DNA of 64,000 nt from Atopomonas sediminilitoris (GTDB lineage Bacteria > Pseudomonadota > Gammaproteobacteria > Pseudomonadales > Pseudomonadaceae): contig NZ_JAKUMM010000008.1 in NCBI RefSeq assembly GCF_022601735.1, forward strand, positions 124,001 to 188,000. Reading direction: 5' to 3'. A program made the translations under genes and the position numbers. The notes under the pieces were generated by a model, which worked only from the letters and a program-made list of their open reading frames with translations, ran no database searches and was not told the DNA's origin. Numbering within the stretch: position 1 is the stretch's first letter; each line of letters begins with the position of its first letter. Shown piece by piece: positions 36,429 to 43,594 of the stretch.

Positions 36429-38570
36429 GTGGCAAAACAAGAAGAACAAGACCAGGTCGAAACGACCACCGATAACACCAGCGACAAAACCCGCAAAAGC
36501 AAAACCGCCAGCCGGCCAAAACCCGTCACACCGGCGACCTTGCCAGTGGATGGCAAAAGCCCGCTCTACTATGTTGAGCGCGATCTTGAGCAAATTCTGC
36601 ATCAGCTCGACGGCCTGCGGAACGAGATATCCACCCAGCCCGACAACGAAGAGTTCATTCCTTCGGAAAATCACTTTCCTTCGGTGTGCCTGATTGGCTT
36701 AGGCCGCTGCGGTTCAAACATCGCGCTGGATGTTGCCAGTCTGGTGTACAACGCGCGGCTGTTTTACCTCAACGAAGCCTTCAGCGAAGAAAAGCCCCAG
36801 CGCGAGCCCGAGGGCACGCCGCTGCGCTGGATTCGTCGGCAACTGCATATTCCTCGCGGCCGTATTCATCCGGTGTACCTGATCGAGCCCATCGTGCTGC
36901 TCGGCGACTTGGATAAAGACATCAGCGGACGTATCCGCCTTTCCGCACGCAACAACCAAAACAACTTCTTGCGCGACTACCGCAAGATGCAAGTGATGGA
37001 CTTGTCGGAAGTCCACGCCGGCGGCGCCGGTAACGCGCCGATTCTTGGCCAATACCTTGGCCGCATCATCCTCAACCGCGAAGCCGCCGAGTTCAGCCAC
37101 GAAAGCTGGCGCCGCCTGCACGCATACCTGATTGACTCGTGCGGCATCAAAGCCAACCAATCGCGCCTGTATTTTTATATTTTCAGCGCCGGTGGCGGCA
37201 CGGGCTCCGGCATGGCCTCAGAGTTTGGCTTAGCACAGCAAAACGCTTACCTAACCAAAACCTTTGAAGTCGCCGAACCGGTCAGCGAAGACGACCAGCG
37301 GCATTCCTTTGTCTTCGAGCCCATCTTTACCAGCGGCATTTGTATTCTGCCCAACATCAGCGACGACAAGGTCGAGCTGTCTGAGGCCCTGCACATCAAC
37401 GCCGGGCGCTTGCTGTGCAAATACCTGTCCGAGGAGTGGGACTTCTCCTACAACTACGAAGACGAGCGCGAACGCGACGGCGCGCAAAATGTGATGAGCC
37501 GGATTCGGCCGTGGAACGCCATGATGTTGATCTCCAACGACATCATGCGCTACGCCGAAGCCAGCGACGACGCGGTCACGCGCGACATCGACGTCAACTC
37601 GATGGAACGCTACGCCAACCAGTACATCTCACAGCAAATCTTTAACATCCTCACTGCCCAAGCGGTGACCTCGGATTACGACGACCACTACTTCCGCCGC
37701 GCCGGCATCGACATTGGCGAGACCATCCGCCTCGACGCCAACGACTTGTTTATGAGTCTGGCCGGCCCCGTCGCGATCGCCTATGCCGAAAGCGTGGTGC
37801 CGGATCAGGGCGGCGAAAAGCGCAGCGGTCAAATCGAAATCGACGACTTGTTCTGCCGCTCCATCGACCTACCGCACTTTAATGAGCAAACCCGCGCCAT
37901 TGAAGGCATCAGTTTGCTGCCCGTGGAGGCCGAACATTACCGCGAAGCACTGGATAGCTTCCGCAATAATGATTACGACACCTCGGTACTGCGCGAGCTG
38001 CACTTCTTTAAGAACTGCTCATCGGTGGTCTCGATTGTCTCGCTGCCCAAAGACTACAAGCTGTCGTACGTCGACCTGAACCGCCTCAAGACCCACCTGA
38101 ACAACTTGTTCCCCAACACCACCCTCAAGCGTTATGCGCTGGTGATCGGCGCGTCGGCCAACTTATCGTTGACCACCTTGGTGGCCAAGAGTCCTTGCTT
38201 GTCGGACGATTTCCTGACCCTGCTCGTGGCGTATATCAAGCGCTGCTTCGCTAAAGACGAATACCGATTCGATGACCGCTTAGACCAGCGCATCCTCGAC
38301 CTGATTCAAGCCGAAGACTTTGACGAGTCCGAGATTGATAACTTGGTCAACGCCTACGAGAACCCGGCCAAGATCCTCGACACCAACTGGTTTGCCATCA
38401 AACCGATGTACGAGCGCAAGTACCGTGAGCTGATTCGTGATGAAGAGCGCTTCACCTCGATCAACGACATCCGCTTAAGCTCGACCAACATTAAAAAGGC
38501 CGTGCGCTACCTGCGCGAGATTTACCGTCACCGCATCAGTCGCATTCGCATGCTCAGCCTGAGCCACTGA
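36429..38570 (+). CDS. Divergent FtsZ/tubulin-superfamily GTPase, stand-alone
   Basis: This is a 713-residue protein with the nucleotide-binding loops of the tubulin/FtsZ fold in the right order. GLGRCGSN at residues 90-97 corresponds to T1, GGAGNAPILG at 199-208 matches the FtsZ T3 loop GAGGNPxxG, and GGGTGSG at 255-261 is the T4 signature. A later VDLNRLK...VIGASAN region near 550-585 may be the T7-side contact. Residues 1-43 are a charged, probably disordered tail, and 44-70 a helix. It is about twice FtsZ length and is not recognisable as FtsZ, TubZ or PhuZ. It resembles the FtsZ-like families proposed to act in membrane remodelling. The start is GTG 36429 with AAGGAG six bases upstream. 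Hairpins on both sides suggest a monocistronic gene. Function is unknown. Confidence 0.8.
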   Translation: MAKQEEQDQVETTTDNTSDKTRKSKTASRPKPVTPATLPVDGKSPLYYVERDLEQILHQLDGLRNEISTQPDNEEFIPSENHFPSVCLIGLGRCGSNIALDVASLVYNARLFYLNEAFSEEKPQREPEGTPLRWIRRQLHIPRGRIHPVYLIEPIVLLGDLDKDISGRIRLSARNNQNNFLRDYRKMQVMDLSEVHAGGAGNAPILGQYLGRIILNREAAEFSHESWRRLHAYLIDSCGIKANQSRLYFYIFSAGGGTGSGMASEFGLAQQNAYLTKTFEVAEPVSEDDQRHSFVFEPIFTSGICILPNISDDKVELSEALHINAGRLLCKYLSEEWDFSYNYEDERERDGAQNVMSRIRPWNAMMLISNDIMRYAEASDDAVTRDIDVNSMERYANQYISQQIFNILTAQAVTSDYDDHYFRRAGIDIGETIRLDANDLFMSLAGPVAIAYAESVVPDQGGEKRSGQIEIDDLFCRSIDLPHFNEQTRAIEGISLLPVEAEHYREALDSFRNNDYDTSVLRELHFFKNCSSVVSIVSLPKDYKLSYVDLNRLKTHLNNLFPNTTLKRYALVIGASANLSLTTLVAKSPCLSDDFLTLLVAYIKRCFAKDEYRFDDRLDQRILDLIQAEDFDESEIDNLVNAYENPAKILDTNWFAIKPMYERKYRELIRDEERFTSINDIRLSSTNIKKAVRYLREIYRHRISRIRMLSLSH

Positions 38571-38583
38571 CGACAAGCCGATA

Positions 38584-38618
38584 GCCCAACCTCATCGCCC
38601 AAAGCGGTGAAGTTGGGC
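38584..38618 (+). terminator. Hairpin after the tubulin-like gene
   Basis: The 15-base arms 38584-38598 and 38104+500 onwards (38604-38618) begin and end with GCCCAAC/GTTGGGC and pair with one mismatch and one wobble around a CCAAA loop. CGTTTG follows. It starts 14 bases after the stop and is a likely, imperfect terminator for the plus-strand transcript, placed just before the convergent small RNA end. Confidence 0.6.
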
Positions 38619-38640
38619 CGTTTGACGGCTCATGCTGCAG

Positions 38641-38670
38641 AAAAAAAGAAACCCCGCCGAAGCGGGGTTT
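38641..38670 (-). terminator. Intrinsic terminator of the Rsm-type RNA
   Basis: Read on the minus strand, AAACCCCGC - TTCG - GCGGGGTTT (38662-38670 and 38649-38657) is a perfect 9-base stem with a stable UUCG-type tetraloop. It is followed by C and seven T residues (38641-38647). The T-run exists only on this strand, which is the key evidence that a minus-strand transcript ends here. Confidence 0.92.
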
Positions 38671-38770
38671 GCAGACTAAAAATTCTGACAATCCTTGGTC
38701 ACAGTGCCGTCCTAGCACTTATTCCTACAATCCCTTTGTTTTGTGTGCATCCTGCACCACGTCCTTGTGT
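38641..38770 (-). ncRNA. Rsm/CsrB-type regulatory RNA (RsmY/RsmZ-like), GacA-controlled
   Basis: On the minus strand this gap encodes a predicted RNA of about 130 bases. It has six GGA motifs (complements at 38762, 38750, 38731, 38723, 38710 and 38692). One is in the hairpin GTGCA-GGA-TGCAC (38745-38757) and another in the loop of GTGC-TAGGACG-GCAC (38704-38718), the way RsmA/CsrA sites are presented. The first, ACAAGGACGT, matches the CANGGANG consensus. It ends in a strong terminator. The 5' end near 38770 is estimated from a TATCTT -10 box at 38776-38781 and from the GacA site centred about 64 bases upstream. Such RNAs (116-127 bases in Pseudomonas) sequester RsmA/RsmE and relieve translational repression. 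The primary sequence is unlike the RsmY and RsmZ I remember, so no letter is assigned. Confidence 0.88.
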
Positions 38771-38825
38771 TGCTAAAGATACGCACCGCGCTGACGTAGC
38801 AAAAGCAGCCAAAAGCACCGCGTCG

Positions 38826-38843
38826 TGTAAGCCAAAACTTACA
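38826..38843 (-). promoter_or_regulatory. GacA box (upstream activating sequence) of the Rsm-type RNA
   Basis: The 18-base sequence TGTAAG-TTTTGG-CTTACA (minus strand) is a perfect match to the GacA consensus TGTAAG-N6-CTTACA. It is centred about 64 bases upstream of the predicted RNA start, the spacing known for rsmX/Y/Z promoters. Phosphorylated GacA of the GacS/GacA system should activate from here. The site is also about 100 bases upstream of the divergent endA, so it could influence both. Confidence 0.9.
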
Positions 38844-38941
38844 CGCCATAAACCGTGGGGTATTTTCTAACACAAAGCTCTGTTTTAGACTCAGGTCACA
38901 CTTATAACAATAAACAGATCAGCACACTTGCGAGGTCTACC

Positions 38942-39598
38942 ATGCGCCAAAGCTATGCCGTATTGGCTCTTTGCTTTCTTCCCTCCTTAGCGTTGAGCTT
39001 TGAAGGGGGACAAGAGCGCTTTAGTGATCCAAAAACCACCGAGCAACAACATTTCTGGCCCGAGCTTTATGCCAGCGGCGGCACATCGCTGTTTTGCGAG
39101 AAAGGTTTCGAAGAAGAAGGCGGCCTGTTTGTGGCCTCCGCCGTGTACACCAAAAAGCAGATCAAAAGCTCACTACGCTGCCTGACCGACAACCAGTGCT
39201 CGCTGAAATCAGGCCGTTATGGCCACATGCTGTCTGACTTACACAATCTTTACCCTGCACTTTCACGGGTTGAGCTGACGCGCCGTAACGCTCAGTTTGG
39301 CGAGCTATCCGATAGCGTGCCGAGTAAGTTTGCTGATATCGACTGTGAACTGCGAACCACCTTCCAAGTGATCGAACCGCGTGACGGCGCCAAAGGCAAT
39401 ATCGCCCGTGCGGTGTTTTACATGCATCGCGAATACGGTCTACCGATTGTTGGCCAAGAGCAAATGCTTAAGCGCTGGCACCAGCTGGACCCCGTGGATG
39501 ACGAAGAACGCGCGCGCAACGACAAAATCGAATCCATCCAAGGCAACCGGAACCGCTTTATCGACAACCCCGAGTTAGTCAACGAACTGGTGCCGTAA
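38942..39598 (+). CDS. endA: Endonuclease I (EndA-type secreted/periplasmic DNase)
   Basis: This 218-residue protein has an N-terminal signal peptide (MRQSYAVLALCFLPSLALS). The endonuclease I fold shows in DLHNLYPALSRVE, GNIARAVFYMHREYGL near residue 149, and the C-terminal WHQLDPVDDEERARNDKIESI followed by IQGNRNRFIDNP. The ARAVFYMHREY and QGNRNxFIDxP segments are family hallmarks. Cysteines in CLTDNQC and elsewhere fit a disulfide-containing exported nuclease. In P. aeruginosa EndA degrades extracellular DNA during biofilm dispersal. ATG 38942 gives the signal peptide; the longer reading from 38855 crosses the promoter region and is rejected. A TATAAC -10-like box lies at about 38904. Confidence 0.92.
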   Translation: MRQSYAVLALCFLPSLALSFEGGQERFSDPKTTEQQHFWPELYASGGTSLFCEKGFEEEGGLFVASAVYTKKQIKSSLRCLTDNQCSLKSGRYGHMLSDLHNLYPALSRVELTRRNAQFGELSDSVPSKFADIDCELRTTFQVIEPRDGAKGNIARAVFYMHREYGLPIVGQEQMLKRWHQLDPVDDEERARNDKIESIQGNRNRFIDNPELVNELVP

Positions 39599-39612
39599 CG
39601 CTTTGGGCAGCC

Positions 39613-39644
39613 AATAAAAAACCCGCCGCAGCGGGTTTTTTATT
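39613..39644. terminator. Bidirectional terminator between endA and an acyl-CoA dehydrogenase
   Basis: AATAAAAAACCCGC (39613-39626) and GCGGGTTTTTTATT (39631-39644) are perfect complements around a CGCA loop. Each strand therefore has a GC stem followed by a T-run. It separates convergent endA (+) and the acyl-CoA dehydrogenase gene (-). Confidence 0.92.
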
Positions 39645-39654
39645 GCTTCATATC

Positions 39655-41433
39655 TTAGAACTGCGCGGCGTCGAGCAAATACAGCGACTCGCTGCCGGCC
39701 TTAACCGAGGCACTCAACGACTGAGTGCGCGGCAGCAGACGAGCAAAGAAGAAGCGCGCAGTACCAAGCTTGCTTTGATAGAACGCATCCTCAGCCTCTT
39801 TACCCAGTGACGCGCGCGCCATCAGGGCCCACATGTAGGCATAGGCGGTGTAACCAAACACCTGCAGGTACTCTACCGATGCGGCGCCAATTTCGTTGGG
39901 GTTTTGCTTCGCCTGCTCCAACACCCACGCGGTTAGGTCGTCGAGGTTAGCCACAGCAGCCTGCAGCGGCTGGGTAAACTCGGCCAAGCTGGCGTCAGCA
40001 CTGGCGATAAAGGCTTTGATTTCATCGGCAAAGTGCTTGTAGAAGCTGCCGCCGCTGCCAACAATTTTACGCCCCATCAAGTCCAGCGACTGAATGCCGT
40101 TGGTGCCTTCATAGATCTGCGTAATACGGCAGTCACGAATCAGTTGCTCTTGGCCCCACTCACGGATAAAGCCATGGCCACCAAAGATTTGCTGACCGTG
40201 TACGGTGGTTTCCAAACCCATGTCGGTGAGGAACGCCTTGGCCACAGGCGTTAGCAAAGCGACCAGCTCTTCGGCACGCTTAGCAACGTCTTTATCTTCG
40301 CTGTACTTGGCGGTGTCCAACTGCATCGCCACGTAGCTTGAGAAAGCACGGCCGCCTTCATTCAATGCCTTCATGGTCAACAGCATGCGACGCACGTCAG
40401 GGTGTACGATGATCGGGTCAGCGGCTTTTTCTTTGGCCACTGGGCCTGTTGGCGCACGGCTTTGAATACGATCACGCGCGTACTCAACCGCACTCTGATA
40501 AGAGCGCTCACCCAAGGCCAAGCCTTGAATACCAACACCCAAACGCTCGTAGTTCATCATGGTGAACATGGCATTCAGACCCTTGTTCACTTCACCGATC
40601 AGGTAACCCTCGGCACCATCAAAGTTCATCACGCAGGTAGCTGAGCCTTTAATGCCCATCTTGTGCTCAATGGAACCACAGCCCAAGGTGTTCTTCGCAC
40701 CCAGCGAGCCATCGGCATTAACCATCACTTTAGGCACCAGGAACAGCGAGATGCCTTTCGGGCCGGCCGGCGCATCAGGCAGCTTGGCCAATACCAAGTG
40801 AATGATGTTTTCGGTCAGGTCGTGCTCACCGCCGGTGATAAAAATCTTAGTACCGGTGATTTTGTAGCTGCCGTTGGCTTGCGGCTCAGCCTTGGTGCGG
40901 ATGATGCCCAAGTCGGTGCCCGCATGCGGCTCGGTCAAACACATAGAACCGGCCCAAACACCGGCGTACATGTTGGGCAGGTATTGGTTTTTCAACTCTT
41001 CGCTGGCGTGGTTCAACACCGACAAGCACGCGCCCGCGGTCAGCATGGGGTACAGGCCAAACGACAGGTTGGCCGAGTTGACCATCTCTTCGACTTGCGC
41101 GCCGATCACTTTCGGCATGCCCATGCCACCAAACTCTGGCGAACCGCCGACACCCACCCAGCCACCTTCGGCGTAGGTGTTGTAGGCCTCTGGGAAGCCT
41201 GTCGGGGTTTTCACCGCACCGTCAGTCCAGGAGCAGCCTTCTTCATCGCCGCTACGGTTCAGTGGTGCGATGCTGCCAGCGGTTACCTTGCCGGCTTCTT
41301 CAAGGATAGCGGCCGCTGTTTCGGCATCAACCACCTCGGCCAAGCCTGGCAGCTGCGCCCACAGCTTAGAAACGTCAAAGACTTCGTTGAGTACAAAGCG
41401 CATATCGCGCAGCGGAGCCTGATAATCGGCCAT
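39655..41433 (-). CDS. FadE-type acyl-CoA dehydrogenase (PA0508-like)
   Basis: This 592-residue FAD enzyme catalyses the first step of fatty-acid beta-oxidation. It has the signatures CLTEPHAGTDLGIIRTKAEP (near residue 160) and QIFGGHGFIREWGQEQLIRD, with the catalytic-Glu segment YEGTNGIQSLDLMGRKI. It also has the C-terminal domain of the 600-residue FadE class. ATG 41433 with GAGGA upstream starts MADYQAPLRDMRFVLNE, which aligns with the neighbouring paralogue's N-terminus, so the longer reading to 41496 is rejected. It is a tandem duplicate of the next gene, as PA0506 and PA0508 are in P. aeruginosa. Chain-length preference is unknown. Confidence 0.93.
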   Translation of the reverse strand: MADYQAPLRDMRFVLNEVFDVSKLWAQLPGLAEVVDAETAAAILEEAGKVTAGSIAPLNRSGDEEGCSWTDGAVKTPTGFPEAYNTYAEGGWVGVGGSPEFGGMGMPKVIGAQVEEMVNSANLSFGLYPMLTAGACLSVLNHASEELKNQYLPNMYAGVWAGSMCLTEPHAGTDLGIIRTKAEPQANGSYKITGTKIFITGGEHDLTENIIHLVLAKLPDAPAGPKGISLFLVPKVMVNADGSLGAKNTLGCGSIEHKMGIKGSATCVMNFDGAEGYLIGEVNKGLNAMFTMMNYERLGVGIQGLALGERSYQSAVEYARDRIQSRAPTGPVAKEKAADPIIVHPDVRRMLLTMKALNEGGRAFSSYVAMQLDTAKYSEDKDVAKRAEELVALLTPVAKAFLTDMGLETTVHGQQIFGGHGFIREWGQEQLIRDCRITQIYEGTNGIQSLDLMGRKIVGSGGSFYKHFADEIKAFIASADASLAEFTQPLQAAVANLDDLTAWVLEQAKQNPNEIGAASVEYLQVFGYTAYAYMWALMARASLGKEAEDAFYQSKLGTARFFFARLLPRTQSLSASVKAGSESLYLLDAAQF

Positions 41434-41571
41434 GGTGCTTTCCTCTATCCGGTTCGATGAATGCCCGCGCTCGCGCCAGCATTGGTGTGACCGCAATTCT
41501 ATCCGAACAACATTTCAAGCCCATAGCGTCATAAAAAGACCGCTCAGTCCACAGCAAAATACCCACCAACA

Positions 41572-41598
41572 AAAACGCCCACCGAAGGGTGGGCGTTT
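41572..41598 (-). terminator. Terminator after the upstream fadE paralogue
   Basis: AAAACGCCCACC (41572-41583) pairs perfectly with GGTGGGCGTTTT (41588-41598) around GAAG. Read on the minus strand the stem ends in TTTTT. It lies 24 bases after the stop of the acyl-CoA dehydrogenase gene at 41622-43427, so the two dehydrogenases are probably separate transcripts. Confidence 0.88.
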
Positions 41599-41621
41599 TC
41601 TAGCGCAGACTCACGTTGGGA

Positions 41622-43427
41622 TTAGTAACCCAGCGCGAAGTCCTCTTCAGCCAGATCCATCAGGTTGCTAGCACCCGACAGCATGGTTTCTGCGTGCGTA
41701 CGAGTACGTGGCAGGATACGCTCGAAGTAGAACTTAGCGGTCTGCAACTTAGCCTTATAGAAGGCCTCATCGCCGGTACCGGCAGCCAGCTTTTCAGCAG
41801 CCAGACGCGCCATGTCAGCCCAGAAGTAAGCCAAGCAGACGTAGCCTGAGTACATCAGGAAGTCCACAGAGGCCGCACCCACTTCTTCACGGTCCTTCAT
41901 GGCAGCCATACCGACCTTCATGGTCAGATCGCCCCACTCTTTGTTCAGCGGCGCCAACTTGGCAATCAAAGGCTTGATCGCTTCGTTGTTTTCGTTGGCT
42001 TGGATGAACTTGTGCACGATCTTGGTGAAGCCTTTCAGCGCTTCGCCTTGGGTCATCAGGATCTTACGACCCAGCAGGTCGATCGCCTGAACACCAGTGG
42101 TGCCTTCGTACAGCATAGAAATACGGCTGTCGCGAACGTTTTGCTCCATGCCCCACTCAGCGATAAAGCCGTGGCCGCCATAGATTTGCACGCCGTGGTT
42201 AGCAGCTTCGAAGCCAACTTCGGTCATGAACGCTTTAGCGATCGGGGTCATGAAGGCCAGCAGCGCGTCAGCTTGTTTAACCGCTTCTTCGTCTTTGCTG
42301 TACTTAACGATGTCGACCAGCTTAGCGGTGAAGTACACCATGGCGCGGTTGCCTTCGGCGAACGCCTTCATGGTCAACAGCATGCGGCGTACGTCAGGGT
42401 GAACGATGATCGGGTCAGCCGCCTTGTCCGGCGCCTTAGGACCAGTCAGCGAACGCATCTGCAGACGCTCACGAGCGTACTTCAGGCCGCCTTGGAAACC
42501 GATCTCAGCGTGGGCCAAGCCCTGCAGAGCGGTACCCAGACGAGCGGTGTTCATGAAGGTGAACATGCAGTTCAGACCCTTGTTAGCGGGGCCGATCAGG
42601 TAGCCGGTCGCGCCGTCAAAGTTCATCACGCAAGTGGCGTTGCCGTGGATACCCATCTTGTGCTCGATCGAGCCACAAGAAACCGCGTTACGCTCGCCGG
42701 CATTGCCTTCAGCGTTGGGCACAAACTTCGGCACGATGAACAGAGAGATACCCTTAGTGCCAGCCGGTGCGTCGGGCAGACGCGCCAGAACGATGTGCAC
42801 GATGTTCTCTGCCATGTCGTGTTCGCCAGCAGAGATGAAAATCTTGGTGCCGGTCACTTTGTAAGAGCCGTCAGCCTGCGGCTCGGCCTTGGTGCGAAGC
42901 ATGCCCAAGTCAGTACCACAATGCGGCTCGGTCAAGCACATGGTGCCAGTCCACTCGCCGGTCACCAGCTTGCTCAGGTAAGCGTGCTTTTGCTCATCGG
43001 TGCCGTGCTCGGCCAGTGTGTTCATCGCGCCGTGCGACAGACCTGGGTACATACCCCACGACCAGTTGGACTCGCCAACCAGTTCGCTGATCACCAGACC
43101 CAGCGACTCAGGCAGACCCTGACCACCATGATCCACATCGTGGGCCAGGCTCGGCCAGCCGCCTTCAACGTACTTCTGGTAGGCTTCTTTGAAGCCAGTC
43201 GGCGTCTTCACGCCCGACTCGGACCAAGTACAACCTTCTTGGTCACCGACACGGTTCAGTGGCGACAGAACCTGCTCACAAAACTTCGCGCCTTCTTCAA
43301 GAATGGCGTTGCACATATCCGGGGTGGCTTCTTCGCAGCCTGGCAGGCTGGCGTAGTGAGCTTCATAGCCCAGCAATTCATCACGAACGAAGCGAATATC
43401 ACGCAAGGGAGCCTTGTACTCGGGCAT
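41622..43427 (-). CDS. FadE-type acyl-CoA dehydrogenase (PA0506-like)
   Basis: This 601-residue enzyme, the length I recall for P. aeruginosa PA0506, is a fatty-acyl-CoA dehydrogenase. CLTEPHCGTDLGMLRTKAEP and QIYGGHGFIAEWGMEQNVRD are the flavin and substrate signatures, followed by YEGTTGVQAIDLLGRKI with the catalytic Glu. The start is ATG 43427 (MPEYKAPLRDIRFV) with GAGG upstream; the in-frame extension to 43508 is rejected. It is strongly similar to the downstream paralogue along its whole length. Two PsrA-type operators lie 118-145 bases upstream, so long-chain fatty acids probably induce it. Confidence 0.94.
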   Translation of the reverse strand: MPEYKAPLRDIRFVRDELLGYEAHYASLPGCEEATPDMCNAILEEGAKFCEQVLSPLNRVGDQEGCTWSESGVKTPTGFKEAYQKYVEGGWPSLAHDVDHGGQGLPESLGLVISELVGESNWSWGMYPGLSHGAMNTLAEHGTDEQKHAYLSKLVTGEWTGTMCLTEPHCGTDLGMLRTKAEPQADGSYKVTGTKIFISAGEHDMAENIVHIVLARLPDAPAGTKGISLFIVPKFVPNAEGNAGERNAVSCGSIEHKMGIHGNATCVMNFDGATGYLIGPANKGLNCMFTFMNTARLGTALQGLAHAEIGFQGGLKYARERLQMRSLTGPKAPDKAADPIIVHPDVRRMLLTMKAFAEGNRAMVYFTAKLVDIVKYSKDEEAVKQADALLAFMTPIAKAFMTEVGFEAANHGVQIYGGHGFIAEWGMEQNVRDSRISMLYEGTTGVQAIDLLGRKILMTQGEALKGFTKIVHKFIQANENNEAIKPLIAKLAPLNKEWGDLTMKVGMAAMKDREEVGAASVDFLMYSGYVCLAYFWADMARLAAEKLAAGTGDEAFYKAKLQTAKFYFERILPRTRTHAETMLSGASNLMDLAEEDFALGY

Positions 43428-43544
43428 ATCGGTAAACCTCAGAGGTTGAGTCCTTGTTATTCGAACGCACGATGCGTTCGCGTCTGGGAATGGTTCACGC
43501 CACTCCATTCGGCGCTAGGTTTTTTAGCTTAGCAGGCCGAATAT

Positions 43545-43571
43545 CAAACAGGCGTTTGAAACATACGTTTT
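43545..43571 (-). promoter_or_regulatory. Two PsrA-type operators upstream of fadE
   Basis: CAAAC-AGGC-GTTTG at 43545-43558 is a perfect inverted repeat of the PsrA pattern (C/G)AAAC-N4-GTTT(G/C). An overlapping second copy, GAAAC-ATAC-GTTTT, lies at 43558-43571. PsrA is the fatty-acid-responsive TetR repressor of Pseudomonas, and PA0506 is a known target. A TTGATA -35-like hexamer overlaps the first site on the minus strand, which suits repression. Confidence 0.75.
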
Positions 43572-43594
43572 GAGGATTGTGCTTGTCAAGCCCA

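Noticed and set aside
38607..38870. An 87-codon open frame between the tubulin-like gene and endA
   Set aside because: It covers the terminator, body and GacA box of the small RNA on the opposite strand, has no ribosome site and gives a low-complexity product.
40663..41460. A 265-codon open frame on the plus strand
   Set aside because: It is antisense to the second FadE-type gene and has the same His/Gln/Arg-rich shadow composition.
42000..43532. A 510-codon open frame on the plus strand
   Set aside because: It is exactly antisense to the PA0506-like dehydrogenase, whose frame has all family signatures. The antisense product is His/Gln/Val-rich without any recognisable motif, a usual shadow in GC-rich genes.
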